A stretch of DNA of 64,000 nucleotides, from the NCBI RefSeq assembly GCF_958979055.1, contig NC_084887.1:36310620-36374619 (forward strand). Direction: 5' to 3'. Both the position numbers and the translations under genes were made by a program. The stretch is from Alnus glutinosa. Its lineage: Eukaryota; Streptophyta; Magnoliopsida; Fagales; Betulaceae. Positions 41,750 to 54,400 of the stretch are shown one piece after another. The notes below the pieces were generated by a model. It was not told the origin of the DNA. It made no database searches and worked only from the letters and a program-made list of their open reading frames with translations. Numbering within the stretch: position 1 is the first letter of the stretch; each line of letters opens with the position of its first letter.

Positions 41750-41965
41750 ACTTAAAATTATAATATATCAGCACATTCTTCAACTAATGTTCCGACAGCC
41801 CATCATTCACAACTGGGTGGCTACACCGACCCTTGTCTTCTATAGGTGGCAGCCCTATCTAGGTCCCGCCCTATGTGACTTTACCATAAAGTCGCATCAC
41901 ATATTCGACAAGTTACGTCTGATCCGATACTCAACATGACAACTGCTCTGATACCACGTGATAAA
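41750..41965 (-). mobile_element. LTR-retroelement remnant (reversed primer-binding site)
   Basis: GCTCTGATACCA at 41945–41956 is the complement of the initiator-tRNA primer site TGGTATCAGAGC, so a minus-strand retroelement end lies here. The segment to its left would be its interior side or a neighbouring piece; no paired LTR was identified. Confidence 0.4.
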
Positions 41966-42783
41966 AACTCGATGATTTGTATTAATTGGAAATATAAGAA
42001 AATAAAGGGACAAATCAATTCTTTCGAGGAGATCGAGCCTCCAAATGATCAATTTGAGAGGATTAACTTTCAAAATAGTTAAGTAAAGTTGTATTTATTT
42101 TCTATGAATTGGCCATACAATATCTACAATGTTAAATAACGAAGAATTGCACTTATTTTTGGAATATAAATAAATGTAGACTTGACAACAAAAAAAGAAG
42201 AGAAATGTTCTAAACATTTTTCGGTGTTCTCCTGCAATGGCATAGATGTAATTTTTTAATTCTAGGAGAACACAAGGAGATACTGTAACATTCCTCAAAA
42301 AATAAATCAAAAAAATGAAAGTCATTATAGAAATAAAATAAATACATAAATGAAAATGTAATCACATAATATATAGGGAATATTGGGTTTTCTAACCCTC
42401 GGCATGTAGTTTCCTCATTTATACCTCATCCTCCTTCCTTTATTTTTATTTTTATTTTTATTTTTATTTTTATTTTTATTTTTATAAAAAAAACAGAAAA
42501 ATAAAATTCCTTGACAATATTATTTTTGGGAGAGAGAGCTAAGCCGTAAGCCAGCCTAAGATGTAGGGTTTTACATAAAACATACCTCTACAATTCTTTT
42601 ACAATTTATTAATACATGTTAGCATGCAATTTGAAGGTATTAATTTTTTTTTTTTTTTTTCTAGTAAATAATGTAACTCTACTCACATACCAGCAGATGC
42701 AACGGCATCGTTTGGCAAAATCAAGGTGCTTCAATCACTTGCCAAATGAGGCGAACATCACTCTTCTTCCATGCTTATGTCTC

Positions 42784-44280
42784 TCTGAACTAGGAAAATT
42801 TATTTGCTATTTTGTTTTTAATTTCGGGTTTTCCTTAATAATTAGAATTATAAATTATATCATGTTAAGCGGGATTGTTAATGCTCTACTTGGTTGCCCA
42901 AAAAAGGTAGGAAAATAAATGAAAGGAATAGTAATTCTATTCCCCATTTATTATTTCCTATTATTTTCTCATATGCAGAGTTCTTCAAATTATGTCCACC
43001 ATAATTATAGCTCTTACAATAACAATTCCGGCTTTATTTGTTATTTATTTATTTATTTCATTTTTTTTTAAAAAAATATTAATAAACAATTAAAAATACA
43101 AAATACTCGATACTATTTTATTTTATATCACATTAAATTACTTTTAAAAAACATTAACAGACGAAAACCGTCTCTTCTTTTCCACAAAATTCCAGTAAAC
43201 ATGTCAGTTTGACTTCGAAAGAAAACAAAGGTGAAAGGTCGAGTCCCACACTCGAGACTACAAAAATCTCACACTCGCTCTACCTTTCCTTTCGTACCAC
43301 TAAACTCACCAAAAAAAAGAAAAAGAAAAAAAAGCTATACCTATTATATTTTTTATTATTGATTTTATTATTTGTATAATTCAATTTAAATTGCTTTTTT
43401 AAATCAATTGTCGAAATTTTTGCAATTAAAGACAAAGAATTGCAGGGAATTTGAATGAAATCCCATATCATCCGGCACATAAATAATTAAATAGCATATT
43501 TTTTGTTTAGGGAATTTTTTATTTTTTATTTTTTATTTTTTTAAAAATAAATTATATTTTATTTAATTTTTTTAAAAAATTTTAACTTATAAAATCAAAC
43601 TTTAAAATTCACACAATAAATTAAAATTGAATCCTGATTTTAAAATATTCAACAACCAAATGGGGAATCTCAATCGATCGCCCACCACAAAATCTTTTAT
43701 TGGCAAATTATTCTCGCTACAGCCGGCGAGTATCAAAATCTTTAACTGTGTGGAGAGTGATATTTACAGTTTTACCCTTCCCTGAAAATCAGATTCCGAG
43801 CCAAAAGAGGCCTCGGCCTCTTCCTCGTGCTTCAAAAGCTCTCTCTCAAAATTTCACGAGCTCTTTACTGTAACAGACTCTCTCTCTGTACTAAAATTTC
43901 TCAGCCTTTTCTGCATGTAGTTTCTTCTGCTTTCGCTCAGCGATATATTATTTTTTTTTTACAATTTGTTCGACAATTCTTTTTTGGCAGCTGAAGCTTC
44001 ACCGTTAACAGCCGTATGATGGAGGGGTTTACACCGACGGAATAGTACATTTTCGTTTTGAGCGGAGGTAGATTTAGAATTTGGGAGATTCCTTTCGTTC
44101 TCGTGTCAGTGGTAAGTTTTCTCTGAACGAGAGAAATTTCTTTGCCAATTTTTTTTTTTTTTAAGTTGGGGTTTTGCTTAATAATTAGAATTATATCATG
44201 TTAAGCGGGCAGTTAAAAAGTTAATTTATGCGTAATGCTCTGTTTGGCTGTCGAGAAAAGGGCAGGAAACTGAACGAAAG
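42784..44280. repeat. DRM leader-intron sequence also present upstream
   Basis: 42781–42930 and 44118–44285 share an ordered series: CTCTGAAC, GAAATTT/GAAAATTT, TTTGC, GGGTTTTCCTTAATAATTAG versus GGGTTTTGCTTAATAATTAG, TCATGTTAAGCGGG, AATGCTCT, then TTGGTTGCC or TTTGGCTGTC and GAAAGGA. The right copy begins at the probable 5' splice site of the DRM leader intron. A second pair, CACTCAAGACTACAAAA (about 40842) and CACTCGAGACTACAAAA (about 43249), supports a wider duplication. Confidence 0.6.
44016..44045 (+). other. nine-codon upstream ORF in probable DRM leader exon
   Basis: Two adjacent ATGs open a frame of nine codons (MMEGFTPTE) ending TAG at 44043–44045. It lies in the probable leader exon of the DRM gene, whose donor is GTAAGT after 44111. 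Whether the transcript starts far enough upstream to include it is not shown by the sequence. Confidence 0.35.
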
Positions 44281-45205
44281 GAAAAATTGCGGCTTTGTTT
44301 CGCAAAATTTTAGAAAACTGTTTTTTTTTTTTTTTTTCTTTTTAACGCTGAATACTTTTCTTAAACATCGGTTATTGAACCGAGTTTTTGGACGTAACCC
44401 ATGACTAACACAATCTTCCAAAACAAATCGCAAAAACTATTTGCAGAAAGCAAAACACTTCTTAAACAAATTGAACATAAAATACTTCTCAAAAAATAAC
44501 TTAATTCATCCTCTCTTTCTTTTTCTTTTTCTTTTTCTTTTTTTTTTTTTTTAATTTTTTTTTTCAGGTCTAAAAGTTGTCTTGTTACACAAAAATAAAA
44601 TAAAAATTGAGGTTGGCTTGGCCGCTCACGGTGGCTGCCAGATCCGTCTTGCGGCCCTACTTCCCAATATATATATATATATTTTTACTTAATTTTATTT
44701 TTTTAAAATCACTTCTCAGTTTTTTGTTTTTCAAAAAACTAAACGATTTTTTTTTTTAACCCCACATATTACACTTTTTTCAATTGTGGCTTCCACCAAA
44801 ATAATTACCAATTTTCACACTTTTCAAAACTCAAAACCTAAAACACTTCTCAAAACTTTACCATTCGTAAGTTTTTGTTCACATTTGGGGCGAAGAGTAT
44901 ATATTGGGCCGGAGTCGCCGGACAATTAACTGGAAAGTGAGTTTTCATTCCAGAACTACATGCAACATAGCATTTTTGAGATTCTGTTTCTCTTGAAAAT
45001 TATTTTCTCAAGTTTTCTTAGGAACCAAACAGAGGGATAGGTTTATTGTTGCTGTTTGTTATTGTTAGAGTATTTGATGCAGAACAAAGAGGGCGTGTAG
45101 GGCCTTGTGACTGATTTTTTAAGGCTGTGGTGGGGTTCAGATGTTGAGATTAGAGTTTGTGTTTGAAGAGGGTTTGGAAACTTATAAAAAAAAGGATTTG
45201 AAACA

Positions 45206-45712
45206 TTTTGTGTGACACCCTAGAAAGTTAAGTTACAATATTGGGAAGATGAGTTGCCCCACGTAGTGTGGGTAGATTATAAAGAAGCTCATGAATGCTA
45301 AGTTCCATAATGGTTCATTATTTGGTGAGACTAACTTTATAAATGATTCTAGGGAGCTCCAATTGCAATTTGACTAGTCATTTTGGAGTAATAATGCAGA
45401 TGTTACTAGCATTTTTTGTGGGTCGGTACAAATGGTATTAGAACAAATTGATAATACCATGTGGCATTGCATGGTGTGAGCCTTGACGAGGAGGACGTAA
45501 GGAATTTTAGAGCGGGGAGGTTGTGGCACCTTAGAAAGTTAGTCACCACACTTGAAAGATGACTTGCTCCACATAGAGTGGGTGGATTATAAAGGAATTC
45601 ATGGATGCTAAGTCTCAAATTGTTTCTAAGGAGTTCCAATTGCAACTTGACTAGTCATTTTTTAGTGATAGCGCAAATGTGGCTAACGTTTTTCCCGGGT
45701 CGTTACGTTTTG
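45206..45712 (+). mobile_element. TRIM-type element A, DRM leader intron
   Basis: The element is 45211–45707. LTRs are 45211–45430 and 45522–45707, starting TGTG(A/G)CACC(C/T)TAGAAAGTTA and ending GGGTCG(G/T)TAC(A/G). The 5-bp duplication TTTTG is at 45206–45210 and 45708–45712. A primer-site-like TGGTATTAGAAC follows the first LTR and a purine tract AGCGGGGAGG precedes the second. The interior is only 91 bp, with no coding capacity. Same family as the element at 47608–48090. Confidence 0.88.
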
Positions 45713-47602
45713 ATAAATTGACTAATACTAGTTTAATTATTCATATTTTTCTTCATGCGGCTTTTGGGGACGTATGTGAATTGGTTTCCAAGAAGGCAAC
45801 GAGTCATTGTACAAGCAAATGAAATATTTGTGAATGGTTGGTTGAATGCAAATTAATGCCATCGAGTGCACTTAAGAGATTAGAGATAAATTCCCTCTAC
45901 GTGGTCTCGAAGCTCATAAGTTCTTGGTTGACCTGATTATTAGTAGGATTAATATCTGATTATTGATTATGCCATGCATGGTAAGTCCAAATTACAAACA
46001 GCTGCTGGGAGGTGTAGAAAATCACTGCATTGCGTCTGGTAAGATTGGAAAAATTCCAGGATCTTTCCCCTTTCATTGTTTCAACCAAATGAGTGCACCC
46101 TACACAGATGGTCCTTAGTGAAATTAGACACTGAAAGCAAAACTGCACGTGTTAAATTAGTTGTGTTATGGACAAGGATATAGACAAATAAATTAGAGGT
46201 GTATATTTACAAACAACCATATTGCTATATTTGCCTATATCCTGGTTAGATCAATTTGGAACTCTGCATTTCAGAGAGTTCTGTACTCTCATTCCATTTT
46301 GCTGGAAGAGGAAATGCAAGAATGCTGATGTTAACATGCTCGTATGGCAGTTAAATACTTATTAATAATGGTCTCATATATTCTTCCAGATTTGAGCAAC
46401 TCCATTTATATGTAAAATAGTTAAATTTAATTAATAGATTCTCTCACACTTTTCAGATTTAGGAAAGCCGAGTAAAAAGGCTTTTTAGCTTTGAATTTAA
46501 TTTATCTTGATATAATCAAATAGTAAAAAGGCTTTCAAAACCTTGTATGAGAAGAAATGTAAGCTCTGTATCGTCATTATGAATGTGAAAATCTAGAATT
46601 GATTTCTTTTATATTTCCTAATTGTTGATCTTGGATTGTTTTGCATATCTATTGCTGTTTTCTCTTTGGATATGGTGATTAAAGTCTACACCATTCAATA
46701 TAATGTGGCACATGTTAATCACTACAAACTAGAAACGTTATATATCATCATTATAACCTTGCAATAATAGCTTGAAAGATTTTGTTACGATATGCATGAA
46801 CCAAGTGTGTTAGTTCTTCACAAAGCGTGTTCTAGTATGTACTTTTGTTTGATTTAGTGTGAAAATTATGAGAAAGAGTTGCTGAACCCATTAAATAAAC
46901 AAAATGGGAAGAGTAGTTCAAGTTACCTCCCAAAGACACTAGGGAAGGTTTGTTTACTTAATGCACTTCAATATGTCTTCTATTAGATATATTGACGGGA
47001 CAATTCAGTTGAGTTTGCGATCCGCTCGTATGGAAACAAGTCTATTCTGGCAAAAAGCTCCAACTCTTTGTCTACAAGCGCGTTTGTATGATGTGCTTTC
47101 TGGCATATGGCTAAATTTTAGTGAATATCTGTTGGATTATATGTGATTCATCATTGTTTCAATATCTTGGGTTTGTTAATCATCTTAGGATAGTGTACAG
47201 GTCAATGGATCCTTTATTCTGGTTTGGATTGGTGTTGAATATCGCCCAAGGAGTTCTAGGTTAGTTTGCATTTGGGAGATTTGCCTTTTAGGGAATATAT
47301 TTGGTGTGTGAATGTATTTTCTGTGTTTTATGCTCCTTGCTTTAAATTATGTGGTGGAGAACAAAAGAGGTCCTTATAAGAGATTTCATGGAAGAATTCT
47401 GACCATTTTGAGATTTTTTTTTTTAATGTACAGCTGATTTTATGCAATGTAGTGAATCATATATGATTGCTGGCCCTCTGTAAGAGAGTGTATGTGCTGA
47501 AAGATCTTGGTCAAAGAGTTTGTGGGCCACAAATTTGTCCCCGCTTGATTGGATAAATTCTAGCATAATTCTATGTTTCAAAATTATATGGTTATCTTAA
47601 CG

Positions 47603-48095
47603 CCGCATGTGACACCCCGGTACCATATTAGGAAGATGAGTAGCTCGCATAGAGTGGGTGGTTTATAAAGATACTCATTGGTGATAAGTCCTACATTGGC
47701 TACTTACTAGATAAAACTAAGTTTTATAAGTGATTATAAAGAAGCTCCAAATTGACTAGTCATTTTGGGATAGTAGCGTAAATGTGGCTAACGCTTTTCC
47801 TTGGGTCGTTACAAATGGTATCTATGTGATACTGTTAGCACCGTATGATGTGGCTTTGACAAGGATGTTAGGGGTTTAAGGAGGAGTGGTTGTAACACCT
47901 CGGTCTCATATTGAAAAGATGAGTAGTCCACATAGAGTGAGTAAAGACACTCATGGGTGCTAAGTCTTACATTGCTTACTAATTAAGGTGAAATTGAGCT
48001 TTATAAGTTATTATAGAGAAACTTCAAATTGACTAGTCATTTTAGGGTGATAACGCATATGTGGATAACGCTTTTTCCTGGGTCATTACACCGCA
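47603..48095 (+). mobile_element. TRIM-type element B, DRM leader intron
   Basis: The element is 47608–48090. LTRs are 47608–47813 and 47891–48090, starting TGTGACACCCCGG or TGTAACACCTCGG and ending GGGTC(G/A)TTACA. The 5-bp duplication CCGCA lies at 47603–47607 and 48091–48095. The primer site is eroded (TGGTATCTATGTG); a purine tract AAGGAGGAG precedes the second LTR. The interior is 77 bp. Shared internal words with element A include TTGACTAGTCATTTT and GTGGCTAACGCTTTT, so they are one family. The two LTRs differ in about one base in six or seven, so the insertion is not recent. Confidence 0.9.
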
Positions 48096-48427
48096 CCTCA
48101 GAGATTTCTTACTTCAAACCTGAGTGTCATTATGGGTCCTACTCTTTTGTGAGCAAACCCTTTATGTAAGTCTCATGGTGCTTGATATAATTTTATAAAT
48201 ATATTATTTTAAAGTGAAATTCAAATCGAAATAGCGTATGAAATGAAATATATATATATAAATTTTTTAGATATTTATATTGAATTTTTTCGATATTTAT
48301 ATTGTTCATTACTACTTTAATTTGTGAGTGGTATATAACCTGCCTTTAGTTGGCACTTATTTCCTTATTTGTATTCCTGAACAGATTGGAAACCTCAACT
48401 TTGCACAAGGCTGTAGATTACAGAGAA

Positions 48428-51400
48428 ATGGTATTGTTTGTTGTTCATTCTAGTTTTCTATCTGTTGATATATTATTTGGGAATCCTTTCATTTTCATTA
48501 TAATTCTTCATTTTTGAATCAAACCAAAATCTTGGCCTTGACAGAACAGTAATATCAGATAAAAATAATCTTTCTCTGCTATTGATATATTTCTATGTGA
48601 TTTCAGTTCTATTTGTAGTGCATATCTGTGTTGACGTGTATACTTGAGCAGGATGGGGATACTTCTGGTGTAGAGGGTGATAACTGGAACACTGACGATG
48701 AGCTGGAAATTGATAACTTCTCTTTATCTTCTAATTCGAGTTTGACACTTCCAAATGGAGAAGCTGTTGCTTGCTCTGGGGAGGTAAAAAAATTTCAGCA
48801 GCCGATACTAAATTTCCTTTGGTTTCAGCATTAAAAATATTAGTGTACTGGGCAAATTGGTAAACAAAAAGATACAATGATAACATTTTATGGCTTGGTT
48901 ATGTTTGGTGGTGTTATGGTAATGCCAAATAAGGAGTTAGATGAGAGTACTTTAGTTTGCAAGGTCTGGTTGACAATAAAAAGACATTTGTTTGGAAGGC
49001 TGTGCCACTTTGCCTTATCTGGACAATTTAGAGAGAAATGAAAAATTGTACCTTTGAAGGTGTCGAAAAATCAATTATTGAACTCAAATCTCTTTTCTTT
49101 CCTTTTTCTTTTCTTCTTTTTTTTTTTTTTTTTTGTTTGTTCTGAATCTGTAAATTATATTGATATTAGATTGTAATTCTCTATGGGATTCTCTTGAATA
49201 CATCCTATGTACTTGGGTTATTCTCATATCACTTTTATGACTTATCAGAAAAAGATAGTATCATGGAAGTATCGGATTGCAATTTTTTTGGTATTTGGTG
49301 CATATTAATAAATCAATGATTCATATATATAAATAGAGATTTTGGTATGTTCTTGAGTGATATGTATGTATTTAAAGATATAAATGTTATGCCCATTTCT
49401 TGCATAAAAGTATTTCTCCTCTAAACCAATTTTGAAAAGTTTGCATTTGCTTATTCATACGGTTGTATCATCCATCTTGAGATTGTAGTTTTACTGGATT
49501 ATGCATATTTTATTTTGTTAGCCCTTGTTGCATGGTCCTGGTTAATGAATTCCCCAAAAAAAGGAAAAAAAGAAGAAGACATGGTTAACCAAAATGGTGG
49601 TTCAAGTAGACAAACAGATCAAAGTGACATGGTAGATCACTCAGCAAATAATTTAATCGGTTATCCAAGATGTATGTACACCTGTTAATGTCTTTGTCTC
49701 TTGAGGTGTGTGCCATTTTGATCTTTAATTTCTATAGATATTCCGATTGGGGTCTAGTCTTCGAAGGATTTCAGGCCATTTGTTTGATAAAAATATCTCC
49801 CATTTCATTCACCAAATTTATCTCCTCTCATTTAATCCCAAAACCAAATTTGCAAAAGGATCACCTTGTGTTATTTTCCAAATGAAATTATACATTCTTT
49901 TGCTTGGATTCATAATGTGAAATTTATGACTATTTTCCATGCTTTTCTTTACTTGGAGTATACCTTGTTCTCTTACTATTGAAGGGCATGCACTTGCTAT
50001 TACATTAATTCATATATATTTTGCCTATGAAGATTTAATGTCAATATACAAATTGTTCGTTAAATAACTATTTATTCTCCTTTTCTGCCTCAAGGCAAGC
50101 TCATCAGCTGGTTCTTCCAACTCCAAGTTGATTGATCATTTCATAGGGATGGGGTTCTCTGAAAAGATGGTAGCCAAAGCAATTCAGGAAAATGGTATAA
50201 GCTCTGTCTCACTTAAATTAAGCATATGTTTTCACTTTATAAGCATTAGATAACTCTTCTCTGATGAATGTCAGGAAAGGAAAATACAGATTCAATTCTA
50301 GAAACCCTCCTTACATACTCGGTGAGTGAATAGCTACCTAGTTCTCGTATGCTTTTTTTTGCTAATGCTGTCTTGTCTACGTAAATTATTCTCCATTATC
50401 TACATCCTGATTCTATGAACTAAACCATATTGTGCTTGGTAATCAATTCTCCGCTCTCTCTCTCTCTCTCACACAGACACACATACACACACACACTCAC
50501 ACTCAAAGGATAAAAGACCGTCTCTTACTCTTTGCTGATGAATGATCTGTTTTGAGTAGCCTAATCAATTGCCTACCATGCTGGACCATCACTTCTTTTT
50601 TATGACCTAATTGAATGGCTACCTTCTTAGACCAGAATGTATTGAATATATTGTCTAGAGCACATCCAGAGCTTGAATTTGTGTACAACTTGAGGTCCCA
50701 ATTTCTGATTAATGTATTGATTATTTTTGCAGGCTCTTGAAAGCTCTCCCCAAGGACAGCAACATATCGATTCTGATCATTGTTCTTTGGAATGTGAAGG
50801 GAGCTTTCTTGATGATTTCTCAGATGTTGATAGTTTTTCCGACAACGAGGTGAATATAATTTTTTTTTGCTGAACTGACTGCTTAGATGATGTCTGATGC
50901 ATAGACTTTTTAACCATTCATCTAACATACCCTTCTGCAAACATATGCCTGCCAGAAACTCTTTATATTGCATATTTGCATGGCTGTCCTAGTCCTAGTG
51001 GCTCTTGTCTTCAAGCTATATAAAACTTTAAATCTGCAATAACATTGAAAGTTGTGCACACATTGATGCACACATGGAGGCTTATGATGACAGTTAAGTT
51101 TTTTCTTGCTGATTATGTGTATAAATTTGCACATAATTGATCTATCTTGCAGGAAATCACAAATCCTGTGTCTGATGAGGATGAGAAATTGTTGTCTTTA
51201 GTGAAAATGGGGTACACAAGGGATGAGGCTTCAATAGCAATAGAGAGATGTGGTGCGTATTTCATTGTTATGTGGATTTTGAAATGTCTTAGCTGTGTAT
51301 TACTCATTATTCCTGTTCGTGATGATAGATTGTGAAGATTTAAGATTTAGTTGTTCACACCCTAACAGCCACAGGAAAATGAAAGAAATGAAAAAAAGGG

Positions 51401-54400
51401 ACCGATGGAGCTTGCCATGTTGGTGAAATACACTGTCCATGCTAAATGACTTTTTAGTGTCTATTGTCGGACAGGGTTTAAAATTTTTTCATTTTGCTTC
51501 ATCCAGTATGAATAACTTATCAAATGAATTTATTCATACTGGTCACTGAAGGTTTCCATTTTCAAGGTATTTTTTTTAAAGGGTATAATGTTTCTGGTTT
51601 TATTTCTGGTCAGGTGTTTTTCTTTTATATATCGTGTCCTTGGGTTGTGCCCTTATGCTTTTAATGAAATTCAATTACTTATAAAAAAGTTTTATTTCTC
51701 ATGAGAGAAGCTCTATGTAATACCTCTTAGATGTTTGATGCCTTTGCTGGGTAAAGTTTCATTTGAATGGAGTGCTTTTTTGAGTGAAAAAGTACGTCTA
51801 GACCCTTGACAGAAGTTTGTGAGCAACCTTTACTTGCTTCTTTATTGTACTAATTCCAGTTTTGCTTTTTTCTTATTTTATAAATTATAAAAAATGTTTA
51901 AAAGCATGCCAAAAGGAGATGTGTTCTAGTACGAAGGGAGTATAGAACTGGGATCGCCCCGAAATAAATAGACTAAATAAAGAACTTTTTGCCTGTTTGT
52001 CTTGCAGCAGTTAAAGTCTGCAAAATTGATATTAGGTTCTTTGGGTTTTCTCCCTCAATAGTTTTACTGTTTTCTCCCTCAATAGTTTTTACTGTTGATA
52101 CATTTATGGTACTTTTTTGGTAATTATATCAATAGTTCAAGTTCCCATTTGGTCTTGTGCTAGGAATTAGGTTTATGTGGAAATGTGGATAGTGCGTTAA
52201 CTGGTTTGTGAAGAATAGGGATAATTTCCTTTAATTTATTCATGAATTTTATGCTCTCATTTAAGTATGGATGGTACTATCAGATGCTCAACTTTTCGGT
52301 TAAAATCCCTTGATCAATCGTTTTCCTTAGATCATAATTGACTTTTCTGCTCAGCTGATTTGGAAGTGTTGCCATGTGGGACATAAGGAAGAAGTACATT
52401 GCTGTATTGATTACTGTTGTAATCTAGTTTATAAAAAAATTAGGGTGCTTGTTATTGTGCTGAAGTAACTCGAATGTTCTACAGAAGCTTCTTTTTATGC
52501 CCGTTACTTTCTAAGAGGTAGAGGACATTAGGGAGGCGCAATTAGTAACTTGTGTCAAAATGTAGTCATTTGACATTTCCCGTATCGGCTTACTTGCCAC
52601 AAAATTTCCATCAAGGCATTATTGTAGTTATTTTTCATATCAATGAATTATTCAGCATTATATTTTGTTTTTTTTTTTTTTTTTTTATGTTTGGATTTCT
52701 ACTGTAAGTGGCAATCTAATGAACCAGGGATAACTAAATGAAGGTGGGTAGCAACATTCTTCTTATAAACCCTATTGTAATCAAGGTATATTCCAGGTTG
52801 ACTTGGTGACGTTGGTTTCTAGGTGCTGTTAACCACAATAATGATTTATATCTGTGTACTACTGGAGTCCTTGGTCTACTTATTTGTTGGTTTCTTAGTT
52901 TGACTTTTTAAACCTTCTTCAGTCTCTTTTCTATTGTAGCACAATGTATTTCACCTCTCTTTTCTCCTTGGCTTATTATGCCCTTCAAACACTGCAGGTC
53001 TCGACTCCTCACTTGTGGAGTTGACAGATTTTATCACTGCTGCTCAAATGGCCAAGGTGGCTGATGTTCATTTCCCCCTTGAAGACAAGGTAATCCATTT
53101 TGCATCTTTAAGTGGATATAAATTCATCCACCAATATGGTGAATATGAAGCTTAAGTTTAGTTTATTTTCCCTTAATTATAATGAAACATAGTTTTATCT
53201 ATTGATTCTATTCATAGCATGTTGGGAATAATATGGGTCAAAGGTGATTTGTTATGTCTATTTTCACAGCCGAGGCCTAATCTTTCATACAAGAAAAGGA
53301 AACATTTTGATTATGAGATGTGGAAAAGGAAAAAGCAGAGGGGGTTAGAGAAGAGGCTCCTTCACGATGATGATGATGAGATAGTCCGTCTCCCAAATCC
53401 AATGATTGGGTTTGGTGTCCCTAATGAAATGTGCCAGACAATTCATAGAACACTCCCAGAGGCAGCCATTGGGCCTCCCTTTTTCTATTATGAGAATGTG
53501 GCTCTTGCTCCTAAAGGGGTTTGGACCACTATCTCACGGTTCCTGTATGATGTGGAGCCGGAATTTGTTGATTCGAAATATTTCTGTGCTGCAGCTAGGA
53601 AAAGGGGCTATGTTCACAATATCCCAATCCATGACAGATATCCTCTTGTTCCGCTTCCACCAAGCACCATTTTTGAGGCATTTCCCTTAACAAAGAAATG
53701 GTGGCCTTCGTGGGACCCGAGAACAAAGTTGAATTGCCTACAAACTTGCGTTGGCAGTGCAAAACTGACAGAGAGAATCCGCAAGGCAATTGAAGACTAT
53801 GATGGTGAACCACCGCTGCATGTTCAAAAGTATGTGCTTGATGAATGCCGAAAGTGGAATCTGGTCTGGGTTGGGAGGAACAAGGTTGCCCCGCTTGAGC
53901 CTGATGAAGTAGAAAAGCTTTTGGGATTCCCAACTAACCACACGAGGGGAGGTGGAATAAGTCGAACTGATAGATTTAAATCACTCGGTAATTCATTCCA
54001 GGTATGAATCTGCTGTCAGTTTGTATTGATTGTTGTCTCTGTTGAATCCCTTCACAACATGAGTTGCTAATACATGAATTATTCATGGATATCTAGAAAT
54101 GCTGCCATTGATTTTAAATTGTTTGCAAAATGTAACCTATTTCATGCGGGAAATGCTTGTTAATTAATCTTCTACTTCCAAATAGACTCTCCTAAATTTT
54201 GAATTATTCCTGTTTGATAATGTCCCTGGGGAATTGTAAATGTCACTTAGCATGTATTAATTAATTTCAGGTTGACACAGTTGCATACCATCTCTCGGTC
54301 TTGAAAGCCATGTTCCCAAATGGCATCAATCTTCTCTCTCTTTTCTCTGGGATTGGTGGTGCGGAAGTAGCGCTACATAGGCTTGGTATCCCTCTTAAGA

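Larger units (their letters stand above)
38201..43800. other. intergenic region between kinase and DRM genes
   Basis: Starts with the kinase 3' untranslated region. 38470–38760 is a degenerate repeat rich in GACCGATC/GGTCCGTTT-like words. Further contents: a dispersed repeat at 39405–39480, a direct repeat (39783–39960 and about 40500–40625), a TTGTTTGG-type MITE (about 41083–41345), a retroelement remnant with a reversed primer-site (41945–41956) and an (ATTTTT)n tract (about 42438–42485). Several segments match the DRM 5' region. No gene seen. Confidence 0.65.

Noticed and set aside
42438..42485. (ATTTTT)n tract as a CRISPR-like array
   Set aside because: Simple sequence repeat without spacers in a plant nuclear genome.
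45211..48090. Cassandra-type TRIM (5S rRNA-derived LTR)
   Set aside because: I looked for the 5S internal promoter order in the LTRs and could not find a convincing match, so the family is left unnamed.
53595..53933. 112-codon minus-strand frame
   Set aside because: Antisense shadow of the large catalytic exon of the DRM gene.
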